DNA of 64,000 nucleotides from JAYYZW01 sp965217605 (GTDB lineage Bacteria; Pseudomonadota; Gammaproteobacteria; Ga0077536): contig CBDCJB010000015.1 of assembly GCA_965217605.1 (NCBI GenBank), forward strand, positions 78,454 to 142,453, given 5' to 3'. Numbering within the stretch: position 1 is the stretch's first letter; each line of letters opens with the position of its first letter. Position numbers and translations under genes: made by a program. Below are positions 1-7,893 of this stretch, one piece after another. A model generated the notes under the pieces. The model was not told the origin of the DNA. It ran no database searches and saw only the letters and a program-made list of their open reading frames with translations.

Positions 1-2
1 TC

Positions 3-68
3 GACGATCTGAAGCAATTCGAACAGACCGTGCTCCCGCTGCTGCGGGAAGTCCGCCTCAGGGAATGA
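3..68 (+). CDS. C-terminal end of a luciferase-like (LLM) flavin monooxygenase, partial
   Basis: Only the last 21 codons are inside the window, ending in TGA at 66-68. The peptide has the pattern QFEQTVLPLLREV, which resembles the final helix of luciferase-like flavin-dependent oxidoreductases; three complete members elsewhere in this window end in a comparable way (for example LFTDKVIPAFR). The family assignment rests on this short tail and on the neighbourhood, so it is tentative. The gene runs in from the left edge, and nothing can be said about its active site. Confidence 0.4.
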   Translation, partial: DDLKQFEQTVLPLLREVRLRE

Positions 69-186
69 ACTAGCCCGGATATTTCACCAGTACGCGGGAT
101 GATCGCGCCGGCGAGGTTCGACCGAGCGCAAGACCCCATACCGCGATGGGACTACACACGTCATCTTTATTCCGGGCATCCTGCCC

Positions 187-324
187 CCCACCCTTCGGGC
201 CAGCCTACGGCTGTTCAAAATCGCTCCCGGCGATTTTGTGAGGCGCTGGAATTGATGGCGCACTTCCCTGTGCGCCACCCTTCGGGCGACCTCCGGTCTT
301 CCAATTTCATTCCCGATGAAATTG
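187..324. repeat. Cluster of three loop-conserved hairpins in a tandem degenerate repeat
   Basis: Three perfect hairpins lie in a row: arms 217-224/230-237 (AAAATCGC), 256-263/270-277 (TGGCGCAC) and 302-310/316-324 (CAATTTCAT). Stem sequences differ completely, but all loops are TCCCG or TTCCCT. The first and third are each preceded by a CACCCTTCGGGC block about 86 bp apart, so the stretch reads as a tandem repeat whose stems changed while pairing was kept. No open frame here looks like a gene. This fills the gap between the truncated gene at the left edge and the IS3 copy starting at 430. Confidence 0.6.
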
Positions 325-479
325 TCACGGCGTGTTCGTACCGAACAGCACACACCGCGCGCGGGTAACACCGGCCAAGCGGGGCAGGGGCGGTCAGCGT
401 ACTGCGCCGATAGATCCGGAGGAGCCGACTGAACCGCACCGGGATTTTCGGAGGCTCCGAATCTTGAGAGGATTGGAGC

Positions 480-803
480 ATGAACAAAGCGAAGCGATAT
501 TCCCCGGAGGTTAGGGAACGGGCCGTTCGACTACTGTTCGAACACGAGAAGGGGTACCGGTCGCGATGGGCCGCGACGGCGTCGATTGCGACCAAGATCG
601 GGTGCACGCCGGAGACGCTACGCACGTGGGTGAGACGAAGTGAGATCGACACCGGTCGTCGAGACGGAATGACATCGGAGAATCGAGCTCGGCTCAAGGC
701 GTTGGAACGGGAGAACAAGGAACTGAGACGGGCCAATGAGATCCTGAAGACGGCGTCGGCTTTTTTTGCCCAGGCGGAGCTCGACCGCCGAGTGAAGCGA
801 TGA
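480..803 (+). CDS. IS3-family OrfA (helix-turn-helix protein), copy 1
   Basis: This 107-residue protein has the HTH_Tnp_1 layout: an N-terminal helix-turn-helix (about residues 5-55, with CTPETLRTWVRR) and a C-terminal leucine-zipper-like segment (about 72-95). OrfA binds the terminal repeats. The gene contains a run of seven T at 761-767, read GCT TTT TTT. A -1 slip there opens into the orfB frame without a stop, so an OrfAB fusion transposase is possible, as in other IS3 elements. It also overlaps orfB by ATGA. Copies 2 and 3 differ by at least one residue (Asn to Asp around residue 69). Confidence 0.92.
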   Translation: MNKAKRYSPEVRERAVRLLFEHEKGYRSRWAATASIATKIGCTPETLRTWVRRSEIDTGRRDGMTSENRARLKALERENKELRRANEILKTASAFFAQAELDRRVKR

Positions 804-1705
804 TCGGCTTCATTGATGAGCACAAGGATCGTTATGGGATCGAGCCGATCTGCGGCGTGCTGCCGATTGTCCCGTCGACGTACTACGCACACCACGCGCA
901 GCGCAAAGACCCCCAACGCCGCTCGAAGCGGGCGAAACGAGACGCGGTGCTGCAGCCGGAGATTGAGCGGGTATGGGGAGAGAACTTCAAGGTCTACGGG
1001 GCTCGCAAAGTGTGGTTGCAATTGAACAGGGAAGCGCTCCCGGTGGCGCGATGCACCGTGGCCAGGCTGATGAAGGCGATGGGGATTGAAGGGGTTAAAA
1101 GGGGTCGGCGCACGGTCACGACCCTCCCGGACGAAGCCACGGAGCGACCGCAAGATGCGGTCAACCGGCATTTCAAGGCGAGGCGTCCGAACGCCTTATG
1201 GGTGGCGGACCTGACGTATGTGGCGAGTTGGCGAGGTTTCGTATACGTGGCCTTCGTCATCGACGCCTTCGCGCGGCGAATCGTCGGTTGGCGGGTATCC
1301 AATTCACTGCGAACGGACCTTGCGCTGGATGCGCTGGAGCAGGCGCTTTACGACCGCAAAGTGGGACCACGGAGCCGACTGATCCATCACAGCGATCGCG
1401 GCGTGCAGTACCTGTCCATTCGCTACACGGAGCGTTTGTCGGACGTGGGCATTACGCCTTCGGTCGGCAGCGTCGGCGACTCTTACGATAACGCGTTGGC
1501 CGAGACGGTCATCGGGTTGTTCAAGACGGAGGTGATCCGTCCGCAAGGCCCTTGGAAAAATGTCGAGGAAGTCGAGTTCGCGACATTGACCTGGGTCGAT
1601 TGGTTCAACAACCGGCGCCTGCTCGAACCCATCGGCGACAGACCACCCGCGGAGAAAGAGAACGAGTACTATCGGCAACTGGGAAAGTCAGCCAGGGCGG
1701 CTTGA
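800..1705 (+). CDS. IS3-family OrfB, DDE transposase catalytic domain, copy 1
   Basis: This 301-residue integrase-core protein has an HTH_21-like N-terminal part followed by an rve (DDE) domain. The three catalytic acidic positions are visible in WVADLTYV, HHSDRGVQYL and NALAETVIGLFK. It starts with the ATG of an ATGA overlap with orfA; expression as an OrfAB fusion by -1 frameshifting at 761-767 is also possible. Compared with copy 3 it keeps the second catalytic Asp (HSDRG), so copies 1 and 2 are the likely active sources. Confidence 0.93.
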   Translation: MIGFIDEHKDRYGIEPICGVLPIVPSTYYAHHAQRKDPQRRSKRAKRDAVLQPEIERVWGENFKVYGARKVWLQLNREALPVARCTVARLMKAMGIEGVKRGRRTVTTLPDEATERPQDAVNRHFKARRPNALWVADLTYVASWRGFVYVAFVIDAFARRIVGWRVSNSLRTDLALDALEQALYDRKVGPRSRLIHHSDRGVQYLSIRYTERLSDVGITPSVGSVGDSYDNALAETVIGLFKTEVIRPQGPWKNVEEVEFATLTWVDWFNNRRLLEPIGDRPPAEKENEYYRQLGKSARAA

Positions 1706-1819
1706 CTCAAACTAAAGAGCCTCCGGTAAACCCGGGGCGGTTCAGACACCGGCGGAACGCCGCGCTGCCATGAGCTTTAAGCACAACGCCTGAAACGAGT
1801 CTTCGTCATTGACATCGAG

Positions 1820-1980
1820 ATATTCCCGACTTGCGCGGGGCCGTGCGGATCATCGCCTGCATCGAAAACGCCGTGATCATCGAGCAGATCCTCAGCCACC
1901 TTGACAAGAGAAGTGTCGTGGCCGAATTCTCCCGGCTGCCGCCATGCCGGGCGCCACCCCACACGAGCCTGTTCGACTGA
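1820..1980 (+). pseudogene. IS91-family transposase C-terminal remnant
   Basis: From about 1834 the frame reads RGAVRIIACIENAV and ends with RAPPHTSLFD then TGA at 1978-1980. This is the characteristic end of IS91-type (Y2 rolling-circle) transposases. The zinc-finger-like segment just before it (about 1820-1836) is scrambled, and the rest of the transposase is missing, so only about 50 codons survive. It lies 75 bp downstream of IS3 copy 1 and is one of several layers of decayed elements here. The call rests on the conserved tail alone. Confidence 0.6.
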
Positions 1981-2447
1981 ACCTGGCTGCCCAGTGAGCC
2001 ACACTCACGGCTGCGATACTGAGCGTCGCGGCAAAGGTGGCAGCTGACCAGAAGGTCGGCACCCAGCGCCGGCAGTCGCGTGGCCGAGGTCAATTCGGGA
2101 GGCGTCATGTCAGTCTGAGGCACTTCATGGCTCAGAGCGACGGCCGAGCGACGAAAGCAAGGAGGGAAAGCTGCCGAAGAAAGGCCGTTTATACCGCTTA
2201 CACGTGCGACCGAAGCACGACGAAACTGAGTGGATAGAGATACGGACCTGCAATCCGAATAGATCGTCCTTTCGCTTTTGCCCACACCCGACGAGATCAT
2301 CCAATCTCGGCCTTCCGCCATCCCTAGTATTTGCGGAGTTCTACCGAACTCAGTTCGGATCGCGGCCCTCGCAGCCAGAAGACGTGACAGCCAATGTCAC
2401 ACACGGCAGCGGCGGTCGTTCTGTCCTCAGGCCCGTGAGGGGCGCGA
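1981..2447. other. Intergenic stretch without a recognisable gene
   Basis: This 467-bp stretch follows the IS91 remnant and precedes the convergent class II aldolase gene. Short open frames exist on both strands, but none has a convincing ribosome site or recognisable sequence. It may contain the 3' terminal region of the IS91 remnant. Confidence 0.4.
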
Positions 2448-3179
2448 TCACGTGCGATAGGCCGGGTCTTCACGGTCGAGGTGGCGTAGGAGGGCCTGGA
2501 AGCCAACCTCGCCAAAGTTGCGGTCGCCGACGCCTTGCGCTGTCCTGACGGTGTGTTCGACCACGTCCGGCGGTGGTATGACGAGGTCTCCACCGCCCGC
2601 TTGCGCCGCGATCTGGATCTCACATGCGCGTTGGAGGTGGTCCATCAGGGTGTACGCCTCGGTGATCGTGCGGCCGTGCGTCAACGTGCCGTGGTTACGG
2701 AGAAACATCATGCGCTTGTTGCCGAGGTGCTCGACGAAACGCGGCCGCTCCTCAGCTCTGAGACCTGGACCCTCGTAATCGTGGTAGGCGAACTGTCCAT
2801 GACACGTGATGCCGAACTGGTTGAGCGGCAGCAGGCCTTCTTTTTGGGCTGAGACGGCGATCCCGGCGACCGTATGTAAATGCATGACCGAGCCTGCCTC
2901 GGGAACGGCATCATAGGTGGTCTTGTGGACGATCCAGCCGGCGGCGTTCGCCTCGCCGGGCGAGGAGCCAACGTTGTTGCCATCGCGATCGATCGTCAGC
3001 AGCGTGGACGCGGTCACCTCATCGAACAACATGCCAAAAGCGATGAAGAGGAAGCGCTCCGTTTGATCGGGCAAGCGCGCCGAGAGATGCGTGAAGATCC
3101 CATCGTCGAGGTTGCGGCGCGCAAAATCACGGTAGCATGCCGCTAGCTGGAGCCGGGTTTCCCGTTCGTCGGCAGTCAT
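2448..3179 (-). CDS. Class II aldolase/adducin-family protein
   Basis: This 243-residue cytoplasmic protein belongs to the zinc-dependent class II aldolase/adducin family, which cleaves or decarboxylates hydroxy-carbonyl compounds. The zinc-binding His pair is visible in VMHLHTVAG (about residue 100) and a third His in RNHGTLTHG (about 160-168). The length is normal for the family. The ATG at 3179 is preceded by GGAGGAGGG. The substrate cannot be read from the sequence; members in degradation clusters often act late in ring or side-chain breakdown. The nearest same-strand neighbour is an alpha/beta hydrolase about 280 bp upstream, and no gene was recognised in that gap. Confidence 0.85.
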   Translation of the reverse strand: MTADERETRLQLAACYRDFARRNLDDGIFTHLSARLPDQTERFLFIAFGMLFDEVTASTLLTIDRDGNNVGSSPGEANAAGWIVHKTTYDAVPEAGSVMHLHTVAGIAVSAQKEGLLPLNQFGITCHGQFAYHDYEGPGLRAEERPRFVEHLGNKRMMFLRNHGTLTHGRTITEAYTLMDHLQRACEIQIAAQAGGGDLVIPPPDVVEHTVRTAQGVGDRNFGEVGFQALLRHLDREDPAYRT

Positions 3180-3458
3180 CTCACATCCCTCCTCCCAAAA
3201 ACAGCCCTGGTCGCAAACCGCCTACCAGCGCCCAAACCGAAGAAATGGAAGGGCGACAGCTCGAACGTCAGGAAGACGGGCTCGTCCCGTTCGAGGTGCG
3301 GCTGCCCATCGTGCTTCCGGCGGCTCCGATCTGGGTGTATTCAGGTCGGCAGTAACGTCGATGGTCGCGCCGACGGTGACCGACGGCCGACCGCCACGCG
3401 CCGCGATCACGTTCCGGTCACCACTGCTGAGATGAATGAGCGCACGCGCTTCATCGCC

Positions 3459-4235
3459 TCAGTCCGTTCCAAAATAGAAATTCAGCATAGCGTCGGTGAC
3501 CTCATGCGGACACTCGACAGGCGTCCAGTGTCCACATTCCGTAAGAATGAACATCTCGGCATCGCCGATCGATTCCACGAGGCGCTTCACCGCAGCGGGC
3601 GGGGCAACCGCATCCTCATCGCCGGTTATGAGGAGTGTCGGGCAGGTTATCGCCGTCAGGTCTGCTGATTGTGCCGCCGACAAGGCCTCGCAGTTGCGCG
3701 CATATCCTTCCGCCGATTGGCGCACCAGCAATTCGCGCACGAAGGCGGCTCGCTCGGAATGGCTGACCTTGGTTGCCGCGGACGTTGCGACCTGGACGAG
3801 CGTGTCGCTGACGGGCCGCATGTCCTCGCTGCGCGCGGTTGCCGCCCGGTCACGAAGGGCTCCACGCGCCGGCTCGGGAGGCTCGGCGAGCGGACCCAGA
3901 AGAACGAGGCTCTTGACGCGCTGGGGCTGCGCTGCGGCAACGTGCTGGCAAACAATCGTGCCCATCGAATGTCCCGCGAGGTGCGCCGAACTGATACCGC
4001 GACTATCCATGAGCGCCACGACATCGGCCACGTGGCTGGCGATCGTGATGTCGCCCTGAGCGGGCGTGAAGCCCGAGCCTTCGAGGTCGGGCCGGATCAC
4101 CGTGAAGAAACGGCGCAACGCACCAACCTGAGGTCCCCACACGTTCGCGTTGCCCCCGAGCCCATGCACCATAATCAGGGCATCGCCTTCACCGTCCGTC
4201 TCGACCGAGTACTCTTTGTCGTTGAGCGATTCCAT
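3459..4235 (-). CDS. Alpha/beta hydrolase fold protein
   Basis: This 258-residue protein has the oxyanion segment VHGLGGNANVW, the nucleophile elbow GHSMGT (Ser about 101), a likely acid in TGDEDAV and the catalytic His in ECGHWTPVE, all in the standard order. The family resembles 3-oxoadipate enol-lactonase and meta-cleavage hydrolases, which act on C-C or ester bonds in aromatic breakdown. The frame is open further upstream, but ATG 4235 is preferred because GGGGGTGAG lies just before it and the fold begins soon after. The exact substrate is unknown. Confidence 0.85.
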   Translation of the reverse strand: MESLNDKEYSVETDGEGDALIMVHGLGGNANVWGPQVGALRRFFTVIRPDLEGSGFTPAQGDITIASHVADVVALMDSRGISSAHLAGHSMGTIVCQHVAAAQPQRVKSLVLLGPLAEPPEPARGALRDRAATARSEDMRPVSDTLVQVATSAATKVSHSERAAFVRELLVRQSAEGYARNCEALSAAQSADLTAITCPTLLITGDEDAVAPPAAVKRLVESIGDAEMFILTECGHWTPVECPHEVTDAMLNFYFGTD

Positions 4236-4468
4236 CTCACCCCCCCAAGCTTCGCATGAGACGTAACAGCGCATACTTGCAGAATTGGCCGCAGGTGACG
4301 AGGGGGTGTCGTCCTGCCCCGACAGCCTGAGGCCACCCGTGCTACTGGATATCAGGCGTGGACGGCCTTTGGATTCTGGCGCCGAACTCGGCGCTGGCGG
4401 CGTTGCCGCGCTTGGAAATAGAACCACTAACGCGTGCGCACGGCGCCTTGCCTAAGAAAATGATATGG

Positions 4469-4516
4469 CCGATTTCAGGGCGCAACACGGCCTCGTATAA
4501 TTTTGAGACCGCTTCT
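4469..4516 (+). repeat. Left terminal inverted repeat of the monooxygenase cassette
   Basis: It pairs with 5801-5848 over 48 bp with two mismatches. The inner edge (GAGACCGCTTCT) abuts the stop codon of the monooxygenase gene, whose TAG (complement of 4515-4517) is built partly from the repeat. Confidence 0.88.
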
Positions 4517-5753
4517 ATAGATGATCGTAGTCCTCGAGGGCGATCGAATTCGCCGCCTTCTGGATGAGGTCACCGATTGAACCTTCGGGCGGCGCGTCCG
4601 GCGGCGCGTCGCGCATCGCCCGCAGCGCCGCATTCTGCTCTTCGATTTCTTCCCACGTTTGCGGTAGCTGCACTTCCTTGGCCTTCAACGCGATTTCCTG
4701 GTTCTGCCGCATGTAAGCCCGACACAGTTGTTCGTAACGGACGTAGGCCGCGCGATAGTCGCCTGCGGCGGCTGCCAGTTCGCCTGCAAGGACATATGCG
4801 CCGACGAACGCCATGCTCGTACCCTGCCCCGTGATCAGGGTCGGAGCGTAACCCGCATCACCCACGAGTGCGATCCGGCCCTTCGACCAGGCATCCATGC
4901 GGATTTGACTGGCGTCGTCGAAATAGAAGTCTGGCGCGTGCCGCATCTCCGCCATCAACCGTGGGAAGTGCCACCCGGCTTCCGACGCGTACGTTTTCGC
5001 GACGATAGCCATTTGCTCTTCAATGTCGTGATGGTCGTAGTCAATTTTCGGGCAGGAAAATATGATCAAGGCGCGAGTGTGTTTACCGGTTCCGTACTGC
5101 ATGACGGCGGCCATCTTTTTCGGCACGTAATGCATCAACCAGACACGGTCGAGATTGAGAAAGTTCGGGATCGTGAAAACCGCTACATGCTGGCCCAGGT
5201 AATGACTGAATTGTGCTTCTTCGCCGAAGCACAATGCTCGGACGTTGGAATGTGAGCCGTCCGCGCCGATCACGAGATCAAATCTTCGCGTGGCGCCGTA
5301 CTCGAAGCCGACCTCTACCCCATCGTCACGCTCGCACAGCGACGTAATCGAATCACCGAAAATATAGTCGACCTTATCTTTCGTGGCCGCGTAAAGGATC
5401 TGGGCCAGATCGTCACGCAGCAGTTCAACGTCACCGGCCTCGCCACCACCCGCTCCAAAGTTCGCGTCCATACTCGCCAGCGTTTCGTCATCGCCGCCGA
5501 CAAACAAGATTTCGCGCAGGTCCGTGCCCGCACTGCGTACATCGGCGATGATGCCCATGCGTTCAGCGACGTCAACGGCGGCACCACGTAGATCGATCGC
5601 GTAGCCGCCGGTACGCAGCGCGGGGGATCGCTCCACTACGGTGGGCTTAAATCCGTATCGTTCTAACCAATAAGCGAGACAGGGGCCGGCCGCGCTCGCA
5701 CCGGAAATAAGGACAGTCATGGGCTCCTGTTGATGGCCGTTCTTCTTGTTCAT
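4515..5753 (-). CDS. FAD-dependent aromatic-ring monooxygenase-like protein (PHBH/TetX-type)
   Basis: This 412-residue flavoprotein has the N-terminal dinucleotide fold VLISGASAAGPCLAYWL with the acidic ribose contact VVERSPALR, the central GADGSHSNVR motif and the C-terminal VGDAGYAPT motif. Together these define group A flavin monooxygenases (PHBH, TetX, UbiH types) that hydroxylate aromatic or related substrates using NAD(P)H and O2. ATG 5753 has AAGGAG seven bases upstream. The gene is the only cargo of an inverted-repeat cassette, and its TAG stop is formed at the cassette's inner repeat boundary. It may therefore have been trimmed at its 3' end, but the length is near normal. The substrate is unknown. 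Confidence 0.87.
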   Translation of the reverse strand: MNKKNGHQQEPMTVLISGASAAGPCLAYWLERYGFKPTVVERSPALRTGGYAIDLRGAAVDVAERMGIIADVRSAGTDLREILFVGGDDETLASMDANFGAGGGEAGDVELLRDDLAQILYAATKDKVDYIFGDSITSLCERDDGVEVGFEYGATRRFDLVIGADGSHSNVRALCFGEEAQFSHYLGQHVAVFTIPNFLNLDRVWLMHYVPKKMAAVMQYGTGKHTRALIIFSCPKIDYDHHDIEEQMAIVAKTYASEAGWHFPRLMAEMRHAPDFYFDDASQIRMDAWSKGRIALVGDAGYAPTLITGQGTSMAFVGAYVLAGELAAAAGDYRAAYVRYEQLCRAYMRQNQEIALKAKEVQLPQTWEEIEEQNAALRAMRDAPPDAPPEGSIGDLIQKAANSIALEDYDHL

Positions 5754-5800
5754 GAGGCGCTCCTTCGTCCTGGAATTGTTGTTGGTCCAAAATACTAATT

Positions 5801-5848
5801 AGAAGCGGTCTCAAAATTATACGGGGCCGTGTTGCGTCCTGAAATCGG
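5801..5848 (-). repeat. Right terminal inverted repeat of the monooxygenase cassette
   Basis: It is complementary to 4469-4516 and lies 47 bp upstream of the monooxygenase ATG, so the gene's promoter must lie within the repeat or the short spacer. The outer edge joins the interrupted TPR-like gene. Confidence 0.88.
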
Positions 5849-6514
5849 TGATGGCTCTGTCGGGCAAAGTTGGCGATAGGTCTGCTGCTGCTGGCGGCTG
5901 CAGGCGCTGCCGTGGAAGACCAGACCACTTCGGCCGGTCCGGACAGCAGGTCGGCAATCGCCGCATTCGAAACCGCGTTGGCGGCGCTGGAACGCGACGG
6001 CGGCGCGCAGGATCCCGGGCTGACCGAGCTGCTGATCGGTCTGGCCAGGAGCTACGAAGGGGCACGTCGGGAGAGCGAGGCGTTGCAGGCGTACCGGCGT
6101 GCCTGGCATGTCCAGCGCATCAACGTCGGCCTGCACAACCTGCAGCAGGAACCACTCGTCGATGCGATCATCACGCTCGAGGCCAGGCGCCACAACTGGG
6201 AAGCCGTGGCGGACAGCCATGACTACCTGCTGTGGCTTTACCGCCGCAACTACAGCGACCACGATCCGCGCTGGCTGCCTGCGGCGAAACGGCTGCGCCG
6301 CTGGCACCTCGACGCCTACCGATTACCCACCGGCCGTGAGTTCAGCGACCACCTGGATGCGCAGATCTGGTTGTACCGAAAAGCCATCGACATCATCGAG
6401 ACGCACACCGGTGATCGCAGACTCGCGCAGTGTTTCTGGGATGAACGTTGCGCTTTTCCAGAAACCCTTCCAGATCGAAACCTGCGTAATTCCAATGAAC
6501 CTCCCGGGCTTTAA

Positions 6515-6822
6515 CCACTGAGCCCCAATATCCTTTCAACCCACGGATGCCAGGCCGCGCCACAGACAGCCGCGGACGCGCTCGATTTGAACACGCCGAT
6601 CTCAAGTCAACGACGCATCTCCACCCAACGGACTCGTCATTCCACCTCCGCCTGACCCACGACAATCTCGCTTCCAGCTTCGTCCCAGGCCTTCGCTTCA
6701 CAACTGATTAATCGACACATGGGCTTTGTTTTTCTTATACGTCCCGTCACCCGAGCGGCATACTTTTCTGCACGTTCAATGTTGGAATGCGTATCGTAAC
6801 GTTAAACAACGATTTGGCATGG
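6515..6822. other. Intergenic stretch without a recognisable gene
   Basis: These 308 bp lie between the decayed 3' end of the TPR-like gene and the left end of an IS3-family remnant. A minus-strand frame covering 6393-6701 is open, but nothing in it is recognisable. Confidence 0.35.
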
Positions 6823-6889
6823 TGACCCTGCCCGGAATTCCTGGTCCAGATCTAAAGTGATAAAAAGATGAAAAGAGGAGATTTGGACC

Positions 6890-7168
6890 CTGCCATCGAA
6901 ACGATACAACGCCGAAGAGATAATCCACAAGTTGCGGGAAGCGGAGGTGTTGCTGGGCCAGGGCCACAACGTCAGTGGGGTGTGTAAACAGCTAGGTGTC
7001 AGCGCGCAGACCTACTACCGCTGGCGCAAGACCTATGGCGGGATGAAGGTGGGCCAGGCGAAGCGGCTGAAAGCGCTGGAAACTGAGAATACCCGACTCA
7101 GGCGAGCGGTCGCAGACCTGACGGTGGACAAGTTGATCTTGAAGGACGTCGCTGAGGGAAAGTACTAA
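6890..7168 (+). CDS. IS407-like OrfA (transposase HTH subunit)
   Basis: The frame reads from a possible CTG at 6890 through KRYNAEEIIHKLREAEVLLGQG, an N terminus that clearly matches IS3-family (IS407 group) OrfA proteins, then the helix-turn-helix SAQTYYRWRKTYGG and the conserved tail RLRRAVADLTVDKLIL. An alternative TTG start is at 6932, but it would cut the conserved first helix. GAGGAG lies upstream of 6890. The start codon is uncertain and may be a mutated ATG. The partner orfB is broken, so the protein is probably without function. Confidence 0.7.
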   Translation: MPSKRYNAEEIIHKLREAEVLLGQGHNVSGVCKQLGVSAQTYYRWRKTYGGMKVGQAKRLKALETENTRLRRAVADLTVDKLILKDVAEGKY

Positions 7169-7191
7169 GCCCAGCGCGGCGGCTGATAACG

Positions 7192-7854
7192 GTGTCGCAC
7201 GTGAGGTCGAATCTGGGTGACTCAGAGCGACGCGTGTGCCGTGCGCTGGGCATGTCCCGCTCATCGGTCCGATACACCCCTCAGCCGAGGGATGACGAAG
7301 CGGCGTTAACGCGCTCGATGGTGGGGTTGGCGGGGCAGTATGGCCGTTACGGATAGCGGCGTGTCCATGCGCTGCTACAGGCGCAAGGATGGCAGGTCAG
7401 TCATGGTCGGGTGATGCGGTGGTGGCGTCGTGAAGGGCTGAAAGTACCGGCGAAACAGCCGAAACGCGCGCGACTGTGGCTGAATGACGGGTCGTGATCT
7501 GACTTCGCCCTGAGCACCGTAACCATGTCTGGTCGTGGGATGTCGTCTTCATCCGCACCGACGACGGGCGAGCCGTGAAGCTCATGGTGGTGATTGACGA
7601 GTTTACCCGTGAGTGTCTGGCTATCTACGTGGCTCGGCGCATCCGGGCTCGTGATGCACTCGAGGTCTTCGCCGACCTGATGGAGCGACATGGGGTCCCG
7701 CGCTATAGCCGTTCTGATAATGGGCCTGAGATGGTCGCTAAGAAGCTGCGTAGATGGCTGAAACGGGTCGGCACCGAGACGATATACATCACGCCGGGAA
7801 GTCCCTGGGAGAACGGCTACTGTGAGTCGTTCAACGGCAAACTCAGGGACGAAT
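7192..7854 (+). pseudogene. IS407-like OrfB transposase, broken
   Basis: The frame opens at GTG 7192 and shows an HTH_21-like region and WWRREGLKVPAKQPKR. It has an in-frame TAG at 7354-7356 and TGA at 7495-7497. The reading frame then shifts to one giving SWDVVFIRTDDGR, VVIDEFTREC and RSDNGPEMV. Sequence continues through the catalytic Glu region (ENGYCESFNGKLRDEL) and stops dead at 7854, where IS3 copy 2 begins. Two stops, a frameshift and a missing 3' end make this a clear pseudogene. Confidence 0.85.
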
Positions 7855-7893
7855 TGAACCGCCCCGGGTTTACCGGAGGCTCTTTAGTTTGAG

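Larger units (their letters stand above)
430..1744 (+). mobile_element. IS3-family insertion sequence, copy 1 (complete, 1,315 bp)
   Basis: The element is bounded by imperfect terminal inverted repeats starting TGAACCGC and ending GCGGTTCA. It is flanked by a 3-bp direct repeat GAC (427-429 and 1745-1747), the size expected for IS3-family target duplications. It carries orfA and orfB in the usual arrangement. Two more copies of identical length lie at 7855-9169 and 17854-19168, both inverted relative to this one. Near identity of the three points to recent transposition. The matching target repeats show that this copy has not recombined since it inserted. Confidence 0.93.
4467..5850. mobile_element. 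Transposase-less mobile cassette carrying a flavin monooxygenase gene
   Basis: The unit is bounded by inverted repeats 4469-4516 and 5801-5848 (48 bp, two mismatches). Inside there is a single gene, the FAD monooxygenase on the minus strand, and no transposase. The flanking copies of ATGG (4465-4468 and 5851-5854; at least AT if the termini are made symmetric) look like a target duplication. Removing the unit restores the signal peptide frame of the TPR-like gene. This matches the known idea of a mobile insertion cassette moved in trans by another element's transposase. The mobilising IS is not identified here. Confidence 0.7.
4460..6514 (+). pseudogene. Exported TPR-like protein gene, interrupted by a mobile cassette near its start
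   Basis: The gene is in two parts. ATG ATA TGG at 4460-4468 is followed by the inserted cassette, and the reading frame resumes with TGG CTC TGT at 5852. Joined across the 4-bp repeat ATGG it reads MIWLCRAKLAIGLLLLAAAG, a normal Sec signal peptide, then helical repeats rich in Ala and Leu (LIGLARSYEGARRESEAL, DYLLWLYRRNYSD) resembling tetratricopeptide repeats. The last 25-30 codons before the stop at 6512-6514 look unlike the rest, so the 3' end may also be lost. No good ribosome site is seen before 4460. Function is unknown, and expression is presumably abolished. Confidence 0.6.
6823..7854 (+). mobile_element. Remnant of a second IS3-family element (IS407-like), cut by IS3 copy 2
   Basis: The left end is likely at TGACCCTGCCCGG (6823). 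It carries an intact-looking orfA and a damaged orfB that is truncated at 7854 by the end of IS3 copy 2. The right end is missing. The boundary at 6823 is inferred from the TG-start and position before orfA. Confidence 0.6.

Noticed and set aside
187..324. CRISPR array
   Set aside because: The repeated parts are short and unequal, spacers are not uniform, stems vary between units and no cas gene is present.
215..1171. Long open frame of 318 codons on the minus strand across IS3 copy 1, repeated at 8428-9339 and 18427-19299 in the other copies
   Set aside because: It is the antisense of orfA/orfB of the same element, Arg/Ser-rich, without recognisable sequence; a shadow of high-GC coding.
5859..6222. 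Plus-strand frame of about 120 codons starting near 5848 with Arg-rich sequence
   Set aside because: It overlaps the TPR-like gene in another frame and has the composition of a shadow frame.
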